Source of the DNA: Brevibacillus thermoruber 423 | Lineage (GTDB): Bacteria; Bacillota; Bacilli; Brevibacillales; Brevibacillaceae | Assembly (NCBI RefSeq): GCF_000454065.1 | Contig: NZ_KE695653.1 | Location: 180,067 to 244,066, forward strand | Length of the DNA: 64,000 nt | Direction: 5' to 3' | Translations under genes and position numbers: made by a program | Shown here: piece by piece, positions 8,505-19,520 of the stretch | Position numbering within the stretch: position 1 is the first letter of the stretch | Layout: every line of letters begins with the position of its first letter | Notes under the pieces: model-generated | Told to the model about the DNA's origin: nothing | Databases searched by the model: none | Seen by the model: the letters and a program-made list of their open reading frames with translations, nothing else

Positions 8505-8533
8505 ATAGTAGCACGGTTCGGACCGAAATGCAA
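8505..8533 (-). promoter_or_regulatory. Sigma-A promoter of rpmE
   Basis: Minus strand: -35 TTGCAT (8528-8533), 17-bp spacer, -10 TACTAT (8505-8510). It leaves a leader of about 65 bases. Confidence 0.7.
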
Positions 8534-8544
8534 CAGATTCGCGG

Positions 8545-9810
8545 TTACGCCATGTTTTTCCGGCGGCGCAGCTCCGCCGGCGGCACGTGCGTAAACGAGC
8601 CGATCACCACGTCTGGCAGCTCCTGCTGATAGATCTCGATCGCCTGCTTCATCCCGAACACTTCCCCCTTGGCCGGCGGAATCATCGCCAGGTAGCTCTC
8701 CGGATCGATGTTGAGATTGCGCAGTTGGATCAGCTTGATGCCGGTCCGGCGGATGAAGTTGATCATCGCCTCCATCTCCTCTTCACGGTCAAAGACCCCC
8801 GGGAAACAGAGGTAGTTGATCGACGTGTACACGCCCTTGGAAGCGGCGTACTCCGCCGAGCGGGCCACGTTTTCCAGCGTGTAGTGGCGCGGCCGGTAGT
8901 AGGCGTTGTAGTGTTCGTCGATGGCGCTGATGATGCTGATCCGCATCAGGTCCAGTCCGGCGTCCACGATGCCTTTGATGTGGTCGGTCAGCCCGGCGTT
9001 GGTGTTGATGTTGATGTAGCCCATGTCGGTCTGCTCGCGGACGCGGCGCATCGCCGGAATGATGATGGAGGCCATCGTGGACGGCTCCCCTTCACAGCCT
9101 TGGCCAAAGCTGATGATGCTCTCCGGTGTCTGCAGGTGATGGAGCATCACCTCCACCAGCTCGTCCTCCGTCGGCTTGAAGTTCATCCGCGTCTGCGGAG
9201 ACGGGAAGCCGCTGTCCTCCGGCTGTTCGGAAATGCAGCCGTAACAGCCGGCGTTACAGGTGTAGGAGACCGGCAGACTGCCCTCCCAGCGGTTGAAAAA
9301 GTTGTTGGAGGCGGTCAGGCACTCGTATTCCAGCGCACAGTGGGAGAGGTGGCGCAAAATCCGGTTGTTCGGAAACAGCTCCAGTGTCCGTTCCACCCGC
9401 TGGCGAAGCTCGTCCATCGGAAAGTTGAGCGGGTTCCATTGGTATGGATCATCGCTCTGCCGGCCGGCCACCCAGAAGCTGCCGTCTTTCCACACCACGG
9501 CCGTATAACCGAACAGAGGGAGCTTGCTGTTTTTGTCGGTCTTGATGTAGCCCGGCAGAAGCAGCCGGGTAAACCCCTGAGGAATCAAGGCGCCAACCGC
9601 CGTGTACCCGTCCAGCTTCACCATCTCGCCCGTGTCCGGGTCCATGCCGATCGGCACCGTGTCCGGCAGGCTGACCAGCGTCGCTCCCTCCGGCAGGGGA
9701 ATCAGTTCGTCTTCCAAAATCTCCGTCAGGATATCGCCGTTACGTGCCACCGCGAGCAGTCCCGGGTGGTCGTAGACGTTGCCGTTTTCGTCTGCGTATA
9801 CCAAAAACAT
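8545..9810 (-). CDS. Radical SAM protein of unassigned function
   Basis: 421 residues. The cluster motif CNAGCYGC (CX3CX2C) lies near residue 190, preceded by a roughly 180-residue N-terminal domain that contains repeated [19 protein letters not shown]-type turns. After it comes a radical SAM barrel with the GQGCEGEPS and ININTN motifs expected for strands 2-3. No C-terminal SPASM cysteine cluster is evident. I cannot assign a substrate. The ATG at 9810 follows GAGGCGA. It lies between rpmE and the M23 peptidase, without clear functional linkage. Confidence 0.85.
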   Translation of the reverse strand: MFLVYADENGNVYDHPGLLAVARNGDILTEILEDELIPLPEGATLVSLPDTVPIGMDPDTGEMVKLDGYTAVGALIPQGFTRLLLPGYIKTDKNSKLPLFGYTAVVWKDGSFWVAGRQSDDPYQWNPLNFPMDELRQRVERTLELFPNNRILRHLSHCALEYECLTASNNFFNRWEGSLPVSYTCNAGCYGCISEQPEDSGFPSPQTRMNFKPTEDELVEVMLHHLQTPESIISFGQGCEGEPSTMASIIIPAMRRVREQTDMGYININTNAGLTDHIKGIVDAGLDLMRISIISAIDEHYNAYYRPRHYTLENVARSAEYAASKGVYTSINYLCFPGVFDREEEMEAMINFIRRTGIKLIQLRNLNIDPESYLAMIPPAKGEVFGMKQAIEIYQQELPDVVIGSFTHVPPAELRRRKNMA

Positions 9811-9880
9811 CGAAAAATCGCCTCGCTTTGTTCGCTCAGCCCATTGTAACGCAACGGCACGTCAAAGTAAATGTGAAGGG

Positions 9881-10777
9881 TTACCTGCTCAAGTAGCGCA
9901 GCGGATTGATCGGCACGTCGTCCTGCCGCACCTCGAAGTGCAGATGGTACCCGGTGGAATCGCCGGTTCGCCCCATGTAGCCGAGAACCTCCCCCCGCTC
10001 CACATACTGGCCCGGCGACACGAGAATTTTGCGCATGTGGGCGTAGTAGGTTTGCAGCCCGTCTCCGTGATCGAGAATGACCATAAAGCCGTAGCCGGGA
10101 TGGCCGCCCCCGGCTTCCACGACGACGCCTTCCTTGGCGGCGTGAATGGGGGTCCGCCCCTCGTCCTGGTTCCACATGTCGATTCCCTTGTGCATCTTCC
10201 CCCAGCGTGTGCCGAAGCCGCTGGTGACGGTCGCCTGCTTGACCGGCCAATCCAGCGCGCGGGAACGGCTTGACTGGCGGCTGGCCGCCTGCACCACGCC
10301 GCGCCGCTTCTGCCACTCCTTCGCCGTCACCGATTGCGAGTCGGTGACAGGGATCTGGATGGTTTGGCCGATGTAGAGGTTGTCCGACATCAGCCGAAGC
10401 AGCGGATTGCGCTCCAGCAGCAGTTCCTTGCTTACGCCGTACCGGCGGGCAATATTGTCCAAGGTCTCGCCGCGGCGGACGGAATGGGTCACGTCGCCCT
10501 GGCTGAGTTTCAGCTTCATGCCGATTCCCACGAGGTTGGGGTTGGCCATCCTGTTCAGTTCCACCAGTTGTTTCAGGGACAGGCCGTACCGGTGAGCAAT
10601 GCCGGACAGCGTGTCGCCCGGCTGAACCGTATAGGTCATCACATCGCTCCGGTTGGCCGGGGTCGGCTTGGTCAGAGAGGCGTAGGGATTAAACGCCTGA
10701 AACAGCACCTGTTCCGCCACCGCCTGCTTGATCTCTTCCCTTCCGCCCCAATCGGCGGACATCTGCGCGAACTCCAC
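9881..10777 (-). CDS. LysM-containing M23 metallopeptidase
   Basis: 298 residues from a GTG at 10777, preceded by AAAGGAGG at ideal spacing; an ATG at 10813 would add 12 residues but lacks a site. Two LysM modules come first ([19 protein letters not shown], then [19 protein letters not shown]). The M23 domain follows with zinc ligands in HKGIDMW and HLHFEV. It should cleave peptidoglycan cross-links. Neither start yields a signal peptide or a membrane segment, which is odd for a wall hydrolase. It lies just past the rho terminator. Confidence 0.85.
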   Translation of the reverse strand: MEFAQMSADWGGREEIKQAVAEQVLFQAFNPYASLTKPTPANRSDVMTYTVQPGDTLSGIAHRYGLSLKQLVELNRMANPNLVGIGMKLKLSQGDVTHSVRRGETLDNIARRYGVSKELLLERNPLLRLMSDNLYIGQTIQIPVTDSQSVTAKEWQKRRGVVQAASRQSSRSRALDWPVKQATVTSGFGTRWGKMHKGIDMWNQDEGRTPIHAAKEGVVVEAGGGHPGYGFMVILDHGDGLQTYYAHMRKILVSPGQYVERGEVLGYMGRTGDSTGYHLHFEVRQDDVPINPLRYLSR

Positions 10778-10871
10778 AGCCGCTCCTCCTTTCTGCGGTT
10801 CCGCCTTTGCCATGGGCGCGGCGGCCGCCGCACGTTCCAGAAACTCTGCTTTTACCGTATGCCTGGTCCCG

Positions 10872-10906
10872 AAAAAAAATGACGGCGAGTTGGTTACCCC
10901 GCCGTC
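10872..10906 (-). terminator. Intrinsic terminator enclosing the rho stop codon
   Basis: On the minus strand, GACGGCG (10900-10906) pairs with CGCCGTC (10881-10887) and is followed by an eight-T run (10872-10879). The rho stop codon (10894-10896) lies in the loop. Confidence 0.85.
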
Positions 10907-12168
10907 ACGTTTGCTTGTTTTCCGCGAATTTTATTGGGTTCAAACGTCTGCAAAAATTCTTCGTTGGTCTTGGTCTCCGCCAGTCGTTTGAGGAACGAAT
11001 CGACGAATTCCGGCGTTTCGTTCATGCTTTTGCGAATCGCCCACAGCTTTTCCAGCTCTTCTTTGGAAAGCAGCAGCTCTTCGCGGCGGGTGCCCGAGCG
11101 GCGAATGTCGATCGCCGGGAAGATGCGCCGTTCCGCCAGTTTGCGGTCCAGGTGCAGCTCCATGTTGCCCGTCCCTTTGAATTCTTCGTAAATCACGTCG
11201 TCCATGCGGGAGCCGGTCTCTACCAGCGCGGTCGCCAGGATGGTCAGGCTGCCGCCCTCCTCGATATTGCGGGCCGATCCGAAAAACCGCTTGGGCCGGT
11301 GAAACGCGGCCGGGTCGATCCCGCCGGACAGCGTCCGTCCGCTGGGCGGAATCACCAGGTTGTAGGCGCGCGCCAGACGGGTGATGGAGTCGAGCAGGAT
11401 GACGACGTCCTTTTTGTGTTCCACCAATCGTTTTGCCCTCTCCAACACCAGTTCCGCCACTTTGATGTGGTTTTCCGGCAGCTCGTCAAACGTGGAGGCA
11501 ACGACCTCCCCCTTGACGGAGCGCTGCATGTCGGTTACCTCTTCCGGCCGTTCGTCGATCAACAGGACAAACAGGTGAATGTCCGGCCGATTTTCCGTAA
11601 TGCTGTTGGCGATCTCTTTAAGCAGCATGGTTTTTCCCGCTTTGGGCGGCGCCACGATCAAGCCGCGCTGGCCAAGCCCGACAGGGGCGATGAGGTCCAT
11701 CAGGCGTGCGGAAATGCGCTCCGGGACGGTTTCCAAAACGAGTTTGTTTTGAGGGTATAACGGTGTCAAGGCGGGGAAGTGAAGGCGTTCGGCGGCTAAT
11801 TCGGGGTCTTCTCCGTTTACGGCTTCCACCTGCAGCAGCCCGAAATACCGTTCGTTTTCCTTGGGCGGCCGCACCTTGCCGGATACCAGGTCCCCCATCC
11901 GCAGATCAAATCGGCGAATCTGCGACTGGGAGATGTAAATGTCCTCCGAGCTGGGGAGGTAGTTGATGGGGCGCAGGAATCCGTAGCCCTCGGGGAGGAT
12001 TTCCAGCACCCCTTCCATAAACATCAGACCGTCCCGTTCCGCCCTGGCTCGCAGGATGGCAAAGATCAGTTCCTTTTTCTTCAGTTGGGAATAGTACGGG
12101 ATCTGGTATTCCTTTGCCAGCTTGTACAGTTCGGTCAGCTTCTTTTCTTCTAGTTCGGAAAGTAACAT
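10894..12168 (-). CDS. rho: Transcription termination factor Rho
   Basis: 424 residues, complete. A hexameric RNA helicase for factor-dependent termination. It has an N-terminal Rho-N helical region ([20 protein letters not shown]), an RNA-binding cold-shock domain ([20 protein letters not shown]), and a RecA-type ATPase with P-loop APPKAGKT, Walker [17 protein letters not shown] and the Q/R-loop region. The order murA-glpX-rho matches Bacillus. GTGGTGGAATC precedes the ATG. Confidence 0.97.
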   Translation of the reverse strand: MLLSELEEKKLTELYKLAKEYQIPYYSQLKKKELIFAILRARAERDGLMFMEGVLEILPEGYGFLRPINYLPSSEDIYISQSQIRRFDLRMGDLVSGKVRPPKENERYFGLLQVEAVNGEDPELAAERLHFPALTPLYPQNKLVLETVPERISARLMDLIAPVGLGQRGLIVAPPKAGKTMLLKEIANSITENRPDIHLFVLLIDERPEEVTDMQRSVKGEVVASTFDELPENHIKVAELVLERAKRLVEHKKDVVILLDSITRLARAYNLVIPPSGRTLSGGIDPAAFHRPKRFFGSARNIEEGGSLTILATALVETGSRMDDVIYEEFKGTGNMELHLDRKLAERRIFPAIDIRRSGTRREELLLSKEELEKLWAIRKSMNETPEFVDSFLKRLAETKTNEEFLQTFEPNKIRGKQANVTAG

Positions 12169-12219
12169 GATTCCACCACTCTTTGTTTTCTCATCATCTA
12201 TTCTCGTCCGATCGCCGCC

Positions 12220-13182
12220 TTACAATACCAGGCGGGGTTTGCGCTCCAAGCGGTGGTTTCCTTCGATAAAGCGGACGGTTCCCGTTTTGGCCCGCATGAC
12301 GACGGAATGGGTCGTGGCGCGCATGCCTTGGAAACGCACGCCCCTGAGCAGCTCACCGTCGGTAACGCCGGTGGCGGCGAAGATGGCGTCATCCCCCTTC
12401 ACCAGGTCGTCCATGTACAGGACCTGATGGGGATTGGCCAGTCCCATCCGCTTGCAGCGTTCGATCTCTTCTTCGTTTTGCGGCAGCAGCTTGCCCTGAA
12501 TCTCGCCGCCGAGGCATTTGAGCGCAACGGCTGCCAATACGCCTTCGGGAGCGCCCCCGGATCCAAACAGGATGTCCACACCGGTATCGGGAAACGCCGT
12601 GTTGATCGCCGCGGCCACGTCCCCGTCGGAAATCAGCCGAATACGCGCCCCGGCTTCCCTGATCTCGTGGATGATCCGTTGATGGCGGTCGCGATCCAGC
12701 ACGATCGCCACCAGGTCGCTGATGTCCTTGCCCTGGGCCTGGGCCACCGCCTTCAGGTTGTCCCTGATCGGGGCGTTGATGTCCACTTTGCCCACCGCTT
12801 TCGGGCCGACGGCAATTTTCTCCATGTACATGTCCGGCGCGTGCAGCAGGTTGCCGCGGTCGGCGATGGCGATGACCGAGATGGCTCCCCAGGTCCCTTT
12901 GGCGACGATGTTGGTGCCCTCCAGCGGGTCGACGGCCACGTCTACGGCCGGTGCGACCCCCTGGCCCAACCGCTCTCCGATGTACAGCATCGGCGCTTCG
13001 TCCATTTCCCCTTCGCCGATGACGACGATCCCGTCCATCGGCACATTTTCAAACTCTTTGCGCATCGCCGTCGTCGCCGCGTCATCGGCCTCGTCTTTTT
13101 TGCCGAGGCCCATCCAGCGGGCGGACGCCAGCGCTGCCGCCTCCGTAACACGTACCAGTTCAAGCGTAAGACTGCGTTCCAT
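12220..13182 (-). CDS. glpX: Class II fructose-1,6-bisphosphatase
   Basis: 320 residues from the ATG at 13182, preceded by AGGAGAGGAG. It hydrolyses fructose-1,6-bisphosphate in gluconeogenesis. It shows the GlpX signatures [18 protein letters not shown] (metal-binding acidic loop) and [10 protein letters not shown], then SDGDVAAAI. It is flanked by murA and rho. The nearby aldolase fbaA and fsa give this block a sugar-phosphate theme. Confidence 0.95.
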   Translation of the reverse strand: MERSLTLELVRVTEAAALASARWMGLGKKDEADDAATTAMRKEFENVPMDGIVVIGEGEMDEAPMLYIGERLGQGVAPAVDVAVDPLEGTNIVAKGTWGAISVIAIADRGNLLHAPDMYMEKIAVGPKAVGKVDINAPIRDNLKAVAQAQGKDISDLVAIVLDRDRHQRIIHEIREAGARIRLISDGDVAAAINTAFPDTGVDILFGSGGAPEGVLAAVALKCLGGEIQGKLLPQNEEEIERCKRMGLANPHQVLYMDDLVKGDDAIFAATGVTDGELLRGVRFQGMRATTHSVVMRAKTGTVRFIEGNHRLERKPRLVL

Positions 13183-13221
13183 TCTGGAAGACTCCTCTCC
13201 TGGCAATTGGTGAACGTGCGG

Positions 13222-14505
13222 TTACCGTGGGTGGCGCTCCATGCGGGGCAGACCGATCCGTTTCACATCGGCTCCCAGGCTTTGCAGCTTGCCCACCAGA
13301 TTTTCGTAACCGCGATCGATGTGTTCCAATCCTTCCAGCTCCGTCGTGCCCTGCGTAGCCAGGCCGGCAATGACCAGCGCCGCGCCCGCGCGCAGGTCCG
13401 AGGCGACCACTTTGGCCCCGTTCAGCCGGCTGCCGCCCTCGATGACCGCCGAGCGCCCTTCCACTTTCAGATTGGCCCCCATGCGGCGCAGTTCGTCCAC
13501 GTGGCGGAAACGGGCGCTGTAAATGTTGTCCGTCACGACGCTGGTGCCTGCGGCCAGCGTCAGCAGGGTCGTGATCGGCTGCTGCAAATCGGTCGGAAAA
13601 CCGGGATACGGGCTGGTTTTCACGTCGATGGCGCGATAGAACTCCCGCCCGTTCACCTGAATACAGTCGTCCATTTCCAGCACTTCCGCCCCGATCTCCC
13701 GCAGCTTGGCGGTGACGGACTCCAGGTGTTTGGGGATGACGTTTTCCAAGGTAACGCTTCCCCGCGTCGCGGCAGCCGCGATCATGTAGGTGCCCGCCTC
13801 GATCCGGTCCGGGATGATCGTGTGGCGGCAGCCCCGCAGACGCTCCACTCCCTCGATCCGGATGATGTCGGTGCCGGCCCCCTTGATTTTGGCGCCCATG
13901 TTGTTCAGCAATGTGGCGACGTCGACGATTTCCGGCTCGCGGGCAGCGTTTTCAATAATCGTCACGCCCTCCGCCTTGGACGCAGCCAGCATGATGTTGA
14001 TCGTCGCTCCGACGCTGACCAGGTCCAGGTAGATGCGCGCGCCTTTGAGGCGGCCGTTTTTGGCGCGAATGGTCATGACGCCGTTTTGGTTTTCCACCCG
14101 GGCTCCCAGCGCTTCAAAGCCCTTGATGTGCAAATCGACCGGACGCGGGCCGAGGTCGCAGCCGCCCGGCAAACCGACGCGGGCCTCGCCGAATTTGGCC
14201 AGAAGCGCTCCCCACAGGTAGTAGGAAGCCCGCAGCTTCTTGATGCGTCCGTTGGGCATCAGCATCAGCTTCATCGGACGGCCGTCCACTTCCATCCAGT
14301 CGTCCTCGAACAGCACGTCCGCACCCATTTCCTTCAGCAGCTCACAGTAGATTTCCACGTCCTGAATATGCGGCAGATTTTCAATCACCACCGGCCCGTC
14401 TGCCAGGAGCGCGGCAGGAATCAGGGCAACGGCGCTGTTTTTGGCTCCGCTGATGGAAACCGAACCCTCGAGTCGCTTCCCACCGTTGATGATCAGCTTT
14501 TCCAT
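13222..14505 (-). CDS. murA: UDP-N-acetylglucosamine 1-carboxyvinyltransferase
   Basis: 427 residues. It performs the first committed step of peptidoglycan synthesis, enolpyruvyl transfer to UDP-GlcNAc. The catalytic and fosfomycin-target cysteine is Cys116 in [12 protein letters not shown], and GAKNSA near residue 20 supplies the Lys-Asn pair. The position between fsa and glpX-rho corresponds to the second Bacillus paralogue (murAB/murZ). GGAGAG precedes the start. Confidence 0.95.
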   Translation of the reverse strand: MEKLIINGGKRLEGSVSISGAKNSAVALIPAALLADGPVVIENLPHIQDVEIYCELLKEMGADVLFEDDWMEVDGRPMKLMLMPNGRIKKLRASYYLWGALLAKFGEARVGLPGGCDLGPRPVDLHIKGFEALGARVENQNGVMTIRAKNGRLKGARIYLDLVSVGATINIMLAASKAEGVTIIENAAREPEIVDVATLLNNMGAKIKGAGTDIIRIEGVERLRGCRHTIIPDRIEAGTYMIAAAATRGSVTLENVIPKHLESVTAKLREIGAEVLEMDDCIQVNGREFYRAIDVKTSPYPGFPTDLQQPITTLLTLAAGTSVVTDNIYSARFRHVDELRRMGANLKVEGRSAVIEGGSRLNGAKVVASDLRAGAALVIAGLATQGTTELEGLEHIDRGYENLVGKLQSLGADVKRIGLPRMERHPR

Positions 14506-14536
14506 GCTTAGCTCTCCTCAGGCGTAATCGGGAAAG

Positions 14537-14565
14537 AAGCACCTTCCCCAACGGAAAAGGTGCTT
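14537..14565 (-). terminator. Candidate terminator after fsa
   Basis: A 9-bp stem AAGCACCTT/AAGGTGCTT lies between fsa and murA; the minus-strand tail (CTTTCCC) is only weakly T-rich, so read-through is likely. Confidence 0.45.
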
Positions 14566-14586
14566 AGGCCTTTTACACATTCGTTC

Positions 14587-15231
14587 TTACTTTTGCATGC
14601 TCGCCCAGTCCGCGAGAAACTTCTCCAGACCGCTGTCGGTCAGCGGATGAGCAATCAGTTGTTTGAACACTTTGTAGGGGATTGTGGCGAAATGAGCGCC
14701 GCGGCGCGCCGCTTCCGTCACGTGAACGGGGTGGCGAACAGAGGCGGCGATAATTTCCGTCTCCAGACCGTGAACGGAAAAGATTTCGGCAATGTCTTCG
14801 ATCAACTGCATGCCGTCGTGGCCGATGTCGTCCAGACGGCCCAGGAACGGGGAAACGTAGGTAGCGCCGGCCCGTGCCGCCAGCAGCGCCTGGTTGGCGG
14901 AGAACACCAGCGTGACGTTGGTGCGGATCTTCCGCTTGGCGAAGTGCTTGACAGCCTTCAGGCCTTCCGCCGTCATCGGGACCTTGATCACGATGTTCTT
15001 GGACAGGGAAGCCAGCTTCTCCCCTTCCTCGATCATGCCCTTGGCGTCCGTGCTGATCACTTCCGCGCTGATCGGGCCGTCCACGATGTCGATGATTTCC
15101 TTCAGCGTTTCGATGAAATCGCGCCCTTCCTTGGCAACGAGCGACGGGTTGGTCGTCACGCCGGACACCACGCCCCACTCGTGAATCTCGCGTATTTCTT
15201 CGACGTTAGCCGTATCAATCAAAAAGCGCAT
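14587..15231 (-). CDS. fsa: Transaldolase / fructose-6-phosphate aldolase family
   Basis: 214 residues, the short subunit type. The Schiff-base lysine is Lys83 in [21 protein letters not shown] and [15 protein letters not shown] are family hallmarks. B. subtilis YwjH of this type has transaldolase activity, so a pentose phosphate role is likely. It is tightly linked to fbaA upstream (17-bp gap), with GGAGG before the ATG. Confidence 0.93.
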   Translation of the reverse strand: MRFLIDTANVEEIREIHEWGVVSGVTTNPSLVAKEGRDFIETLKEIIDIVDGPISAEVISTDAKGMIEEGEKLASLSKNIVIKVPMTAEGLKAVKHFAKRKIRTNVTLVFSANQALLAARAGATYVSPFLGRLDDIGHDGMQLIEDIAEIFSVHGLETEIIAASVRHPVHVTEAARRGAHFATIPYKVFKQLIAHPLTDSGLEKFLADWASMQK

Positions 15232-15248
15232 GATGTGTACCTCCTTGG

Positions 15249-16103
15249 TTACGCGCGGTTGCTGCTTCCGAACAGGCGCATTTTCCCTTTGACGACTTCC
15301 TTGATCGCTTCGCGGGCCGGTCCCAGGTATTTGCGCGGGTCAATTTCGTTCGGCTTGGCAGCGAGGATTTTGCGTACCGTTTCGGTGCATGCGACTTGGC
15401 TTTCGGTATTCACGTTGATTTTGCCGACGCCCAGGCTGATCGATTTCTTGATCGCTTCGTCCGGTACGCCGGAGCCGCCGTGCAGCACGATCGGAGCGCC
15501 GATGTTGCTTGCCACTTTTTCGATGATGTCAAAGCGGATTTTCGGCTCCCCTTTGTACATGCCGTGTGCCGTTCCGACAGCAATGGCCAGATAGTCTACT
15601 TTGGTTTCTTCCCAGAAGCGGATCGCTTCTTCCGGATTTGCCAGGGTAGCGTCTTCTTCATCCACGGACAGGTCGTCCTCTACGCCGCCGATGGTACCCA
15701 GCTCGCCTTCCACGGAAACGCCGACCGCATGGGCAGCTTCGACAACCTGTTTGGTCAGGCGAATGTTCTCTTCGTACGGATGGTGGGACCCGTCGAACAT
15801 CACGGAAGAAAAGCCGGCACGGATACATTTCATCACGATGTCAAAGTTGCTGCCGTGGTCCAGGTGCAGGGCAATCGGAACACCTGCGCGCTCCGCCGCC
15901 GCCTTGGCCATCGCCACGGTAAACTCGAGCCCCATGTACTTCAGCGCGCCTTCGGATACGCCGAAAATCACCGGGGATTTCTCTTCGATCGCTGCCTCCG
16001 TAATCGCTTGCGTGAACTCCAGGTTGTTGAGGTTGAACTGTCCGACAGCGTATTTATGCTTCTTGACGTCTTCGGTAAAAGCGGTCATAGGTACCAGTGG
16101 CAT
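15249..16103 (-). CDS. fbaA: Class II fructose-bisphosphate aldolase
   Basis: 284 residues. A zinc-dependent enzyme cleaving fructose-1,6-bisphosphate. The zinc ligands are in [18 protein letters not shown] and VLHGGSG; the [10 protein letters not shown] phosphate loop is present. An ideal GGAGG precedes the ATG, and an extended -10 (TGGTATAAT, complement at 16140-16145) is placed about 35 bases upstream. It probably starts the fbaA-fsa-murA-glpX-rho transcription unit. Confidence 0.96.
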   Translation of the reverse strand: MPLVPMTAFTEDVKKHKYAVGQFNLNNLEFTQAITEAAIEEKSPVIFGVSEGALKYMGLEFTVAMAKAAAERAGVPIALHLDHGSNFDIVMKCIRAGFSSVMFDGSHHPYEENIRLTKQVVEAAHAVGVSVEGELGTIGGVEDDLSVDEEDATLANPEEAIRFWEETKVDYLAIAVGTAHGMYKGEPKIRFDIIEKVASNIGAPIVLHGGSGVPDEAIKKSISLGVGKINVNTESQVACTETVRKILAAKPNEIDPRKYLGPAREAIKEVVKGKMRLFGSSNRA

Positions 16104-16139
16104 TGATAATCCTCCTTAGCAGACTCTGTAACGTGGCCT

Positions 16140-16145
16140 ATTATA
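16140..16145 (-). promoter_or_regulatory. Extended -10 promoter of fbaA
   Basis: Minus strand TGGTATAAT, with TATAAT complementary to 16140-16145; the -35 region (TGTTAA at 17 bp) is weak. Confidence 0.55.
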
Positions 16146-16203
16146 CCACATGAATCCGCGCGTTAACAGGTACGCTTGTCCGGGGTGTCGATCCCGGGTG
16201 TCT

Positions 16204-16578
16204 CTAACAAGCCAACTGCTGGTGAACGGCCATGCGCAGCTCGTCGATGTCAAACGGCTTCGTGAAGTGAGTCAACGCTCCCAGCTGTGTCGCTTCTTTG
16301 ATCATGTCCAGCTCGCCGTAAGCGGTCATCATGATCACCTTGATGTCCTGGTTGATCTTTTTGATGTGCTTCAAAATCTCAATGCCGTCCATGCCGGGGA
16401 TTTTCATATCGAGGATCACCAGATCAGGCGACTCCTTTTCCACGATCTCCAGGGCCATTTTGCCGTTGGCGGCCTGGAACGTTTTGTAGCCTTCCTTGCC
16501 AAGCACCTCGTACAGCAGGATGCGAATGCCGTACTGATCGTCCACAACCAACACTTTTTTCTCCCGTTTATCCTGCAT
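16204..16578 (-). CDS. spo0F: Sporulation phosphorelay response regulator Spo0F
   Basis: 124 residues, a stand-alone receiver domain with no output domain. Asp13/Asp14 bind the metal, Asp57 in [12 protein letters not shown] is the phosphorylation site, Thr85 (MMTAYGE) and Lys107 (HFTKPFD) complete the active site. It relays phosphate from sporulation kinases to Spo0B. The position upstream of fbaA matches B. subtilis. It has a sigma-H promoter and a Spo0A-like box. Confidence 0.95.
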   Translation of the reverse strand: MQDKREKKVLVVDDQYGIRILLYEVLGKEGYKTFQAANGKMALEIVEKESPDLVILDMKIPGMDGIEILKHIKKINQDIKVIMMTAYGELDMIKEATQLGALTHFTKPFDIDELRMAVHQQLAC

Positions 16579-16624
16579 GGTTTCCTATCCCCCTGCTCAA
16601 AAGACCGTTTTACTTAAATTACCT

Positions 16625-16653
16625 TGATTCGCCTAAAATCAGGAAAATCCTGC
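16625..16653 (-). promoter_or_regulatory. Sigma-H promoter of spo0F
   Basis: Minus strand: -35 GCAGGATTT (16645-16653) exactly fits RNAGGAWWW; after 11 bp comes GGCGAATCA (16625-16633), one mismatch from RNNGAATWW. Confidence 0.75.
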
Positions 16654-16693
16654 AACGGCAGGTGGAAAATTTCCCGCGCAGCCGCTTTCGAGT

Positions 16694-16699
16694 ATAATG
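16694..16699 (+). promoter_or_regulatory. Candidate -10 element of amj
   Basis: TATAAT lies 43 bases before the amj ATG; the -35 (TTTCCC at 17 bp) is poor. It is divergent from the spo0F promoter. Confidence 0.45.
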
Positions 16700-16712
16700 G
16701 AGAATGACCATT

Positions 16713-16719
16713 TTCGACG
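16713..16719. promoter_or_regulatory. Candidate Spo0A box upstream of spo0F
   Basis: TTCGACG, one mismatch from the 0A-box TTCGACA, sits about 60 bases upstream of the spo0F sigma-H -35, as in B. subtilis. Confidence 0.45.
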
Positions 16720-16741
16720 CATGCAAGGGGACTGAACCCGT

Positions 16742-17536
16742 ATGAATACGGTTTGGCTGATTTGCCTGTTTACGTTTGTAATCCACGCCACGGAGACGCT
16801 CTCGTTCGCCATCCGCCTGGCCGGCGTGCAGACGGCGCGGCTGGCCGTCGCGCTGTCTCTGACCGGCATGGTTCTGCTCGTCTCCCGCACCGCCAACCTG
16901 ATGCAGAGTCCGTTTACCGGCGGACTGATTGACCGGGCGGCCGTCAGTCATGCGGACGTGGCCCCCGACCTTCACATGATCATCGGTGCCGCGTCGCTGG
17001 GCACGCTGGCGGCCATTCTCTTGTTTCCCACCTGCATCCAGCTCTCGAAGCGGCTGATCGCCCACCTGGAACTGGCCGGTTCCATCCCGCAGATGCTGCG
17101 GACGTCCGTCACGGTCCACAGCATTCGCCACGTCCGGCATCACATCCGCTTCCCCCGCTGGCGGGCGCTGTCGCGGTTTCGCTTCCGGGGCATTCCCAAA
17201 CGGCTGCTGCTGCTCAACTGCGTCGTCACCGGCATCTACACTTCCAGCATCCTGTCTGTCCTGTACGCGTCGCTGCTCGCGCCCGCCTTCAAGGCGACGG
17301 TGCTGATGTCCTCGGGCCTGATCAACGGCTTTGCCACCATCATCATGGCCGTTCTGGTCGACCCGCAGGTGGCGCTGCTGACGGACAAGGCCCTGCAGGG
17401 ACAAGCCCCGACCGAGTCGATCCGGGACACGTATCTGTGGCTGATGGTGTCCCGCTTCTTCGGCACGATCCTGGCCCAGTTCCTGCTCGTGCCGGCGGCC
17501 CACTGGGTGGCCTGGCTGGCCCCGCTGTTCCATTAG
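16742..17536 (+). CDS. amj: Lipid II flippase of the Amj (DUF2837) family
   Basis: 264 residues with about six hydrophobic segments. The N-terminus (VWLICLFTFVIHATETLSF, then RLAGVQTARLAVALSLTG and LVSRTANLMQSP) matches Amj/YdaH as I remember it, the alternative lipid II flippase that complements loss of MurJ. It is the only plus-strand gene in this block, divergent from spo0F. The basic cytoplasmic loop RFPRWRALSRFRFRG is typical of a membrane protein. Identification rests on recalled family features, so a generic DUF2837 label is the fallback. Confidence 0.72.
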   Translation: MNTVWLICLFTFVIHATETLSFAIRLAGVQTARLAVALSLTGMVLLVSRTANLMQSPFTGGLIDRAAVSHADVAPDLHMIIGAASLGTLAAILLFPTCIQLSKRLIAHLELAGSIPQMLRTSVTVHSIRHVRHHIRFPRWRALSRFRFRGIPKRLLLLNCVVTGIYTSSILSVLYASLLAPAFKATVLMSSGLINGFATIIMAVLVDPQVALLTDKALQGQAPTESIRDTYLWLMVSRFFGTILAQFLLVPAAHWVAWLAPLFH

Positions 17537-17646
17537 CGGTCGCCTGACCGGCGGGACGGGACTGGCGCCGGGCGAAACCGCCCAACGGAAGAACGGTTCG
17601 GGCCCAACCGGGACAGCGCTCCCGCCCTTTTTCGGTCCTGGACAAA

Positions 17647-17682
17647 AAGACGCACCCACGGAGAAGTCCGCAGGTGCGTCTT
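17647..17682. terminator. Bidirectional terminator between amj and pyrG
   Basis: A 10-bp stem AAGACGCACC/GGTGCGTCTT has T-runs in both orientations and separates the convergent genes. Confidence 0.88.
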
Positions 17683-17708
17683 TTTTGTTTGGGTCCGGCC
17701 CGCGCCGC

Positions 17709-19313
<1,605 letters not shown>

Positions 19314-19375
19314 TTACGTCCCCTCTTTCCCCTGTTCCTTGATGGATGTACTGATAAACAACGATGAAGACGGCT

Positions 19376-19442
19376 CCAAAAAAAGAAAAAACAAAAGCGG
19401 TTCCCACCCCGATACGGCTCGGGCAGGGGGCACTTTTGTTTT
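19376..19442 (-). promoter_or_regulatory. pyrG leader attenuator (C-rich terminator stem)
   Basis: Minus-strand RNA: a 10-bp outer arm AAAACAAAAG/CTTTTGTTTT and inner CCCGA/UCGGG pairs enclose a CCCCC segment; the 3' arm runs into a long U tract (to 19376). The transcript begins GGGC. In B. subtilis, low CTP makes polymerase add extra G residues there, and the poly-G pairs with the pyrimidine-rich arm to prevent termination. The same design is visible here. Confidence 0.78.
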
Positions 19443-19479
19443 GTAGTTTCCCATATTTAATCCTTCTTCATGTGAAGCC

Positions 19480-19516
19480 CAAGGAGTATTTTATCTGTCT
19501 CTCAAGCGGAAGTCAA
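19480..19516 (-). promoter_or_regulatory. Sigma-A promoter and GGGC start of pyrG
   Basis: Minus strand: -35 TTGACT (19511-19516), 17-bp spacer, -10 TAAAAT (19488-19493); seven bases on, the transcript would start GGGCTTC at 19480, the sequence needed for reiterative G addition. Confidence 0.82.
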
Positions 19517-19520
19517 GATT

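Noticed and set aside
12253-14511. 752-codon open frame on the plus strand opposite glpX-murA
   Set aside because: It is antisense to two well-conserved genes, has no ribosome-binding site, and its Arg/His/Gly/Gln-rich product is typical of GC-rich antisense frames.
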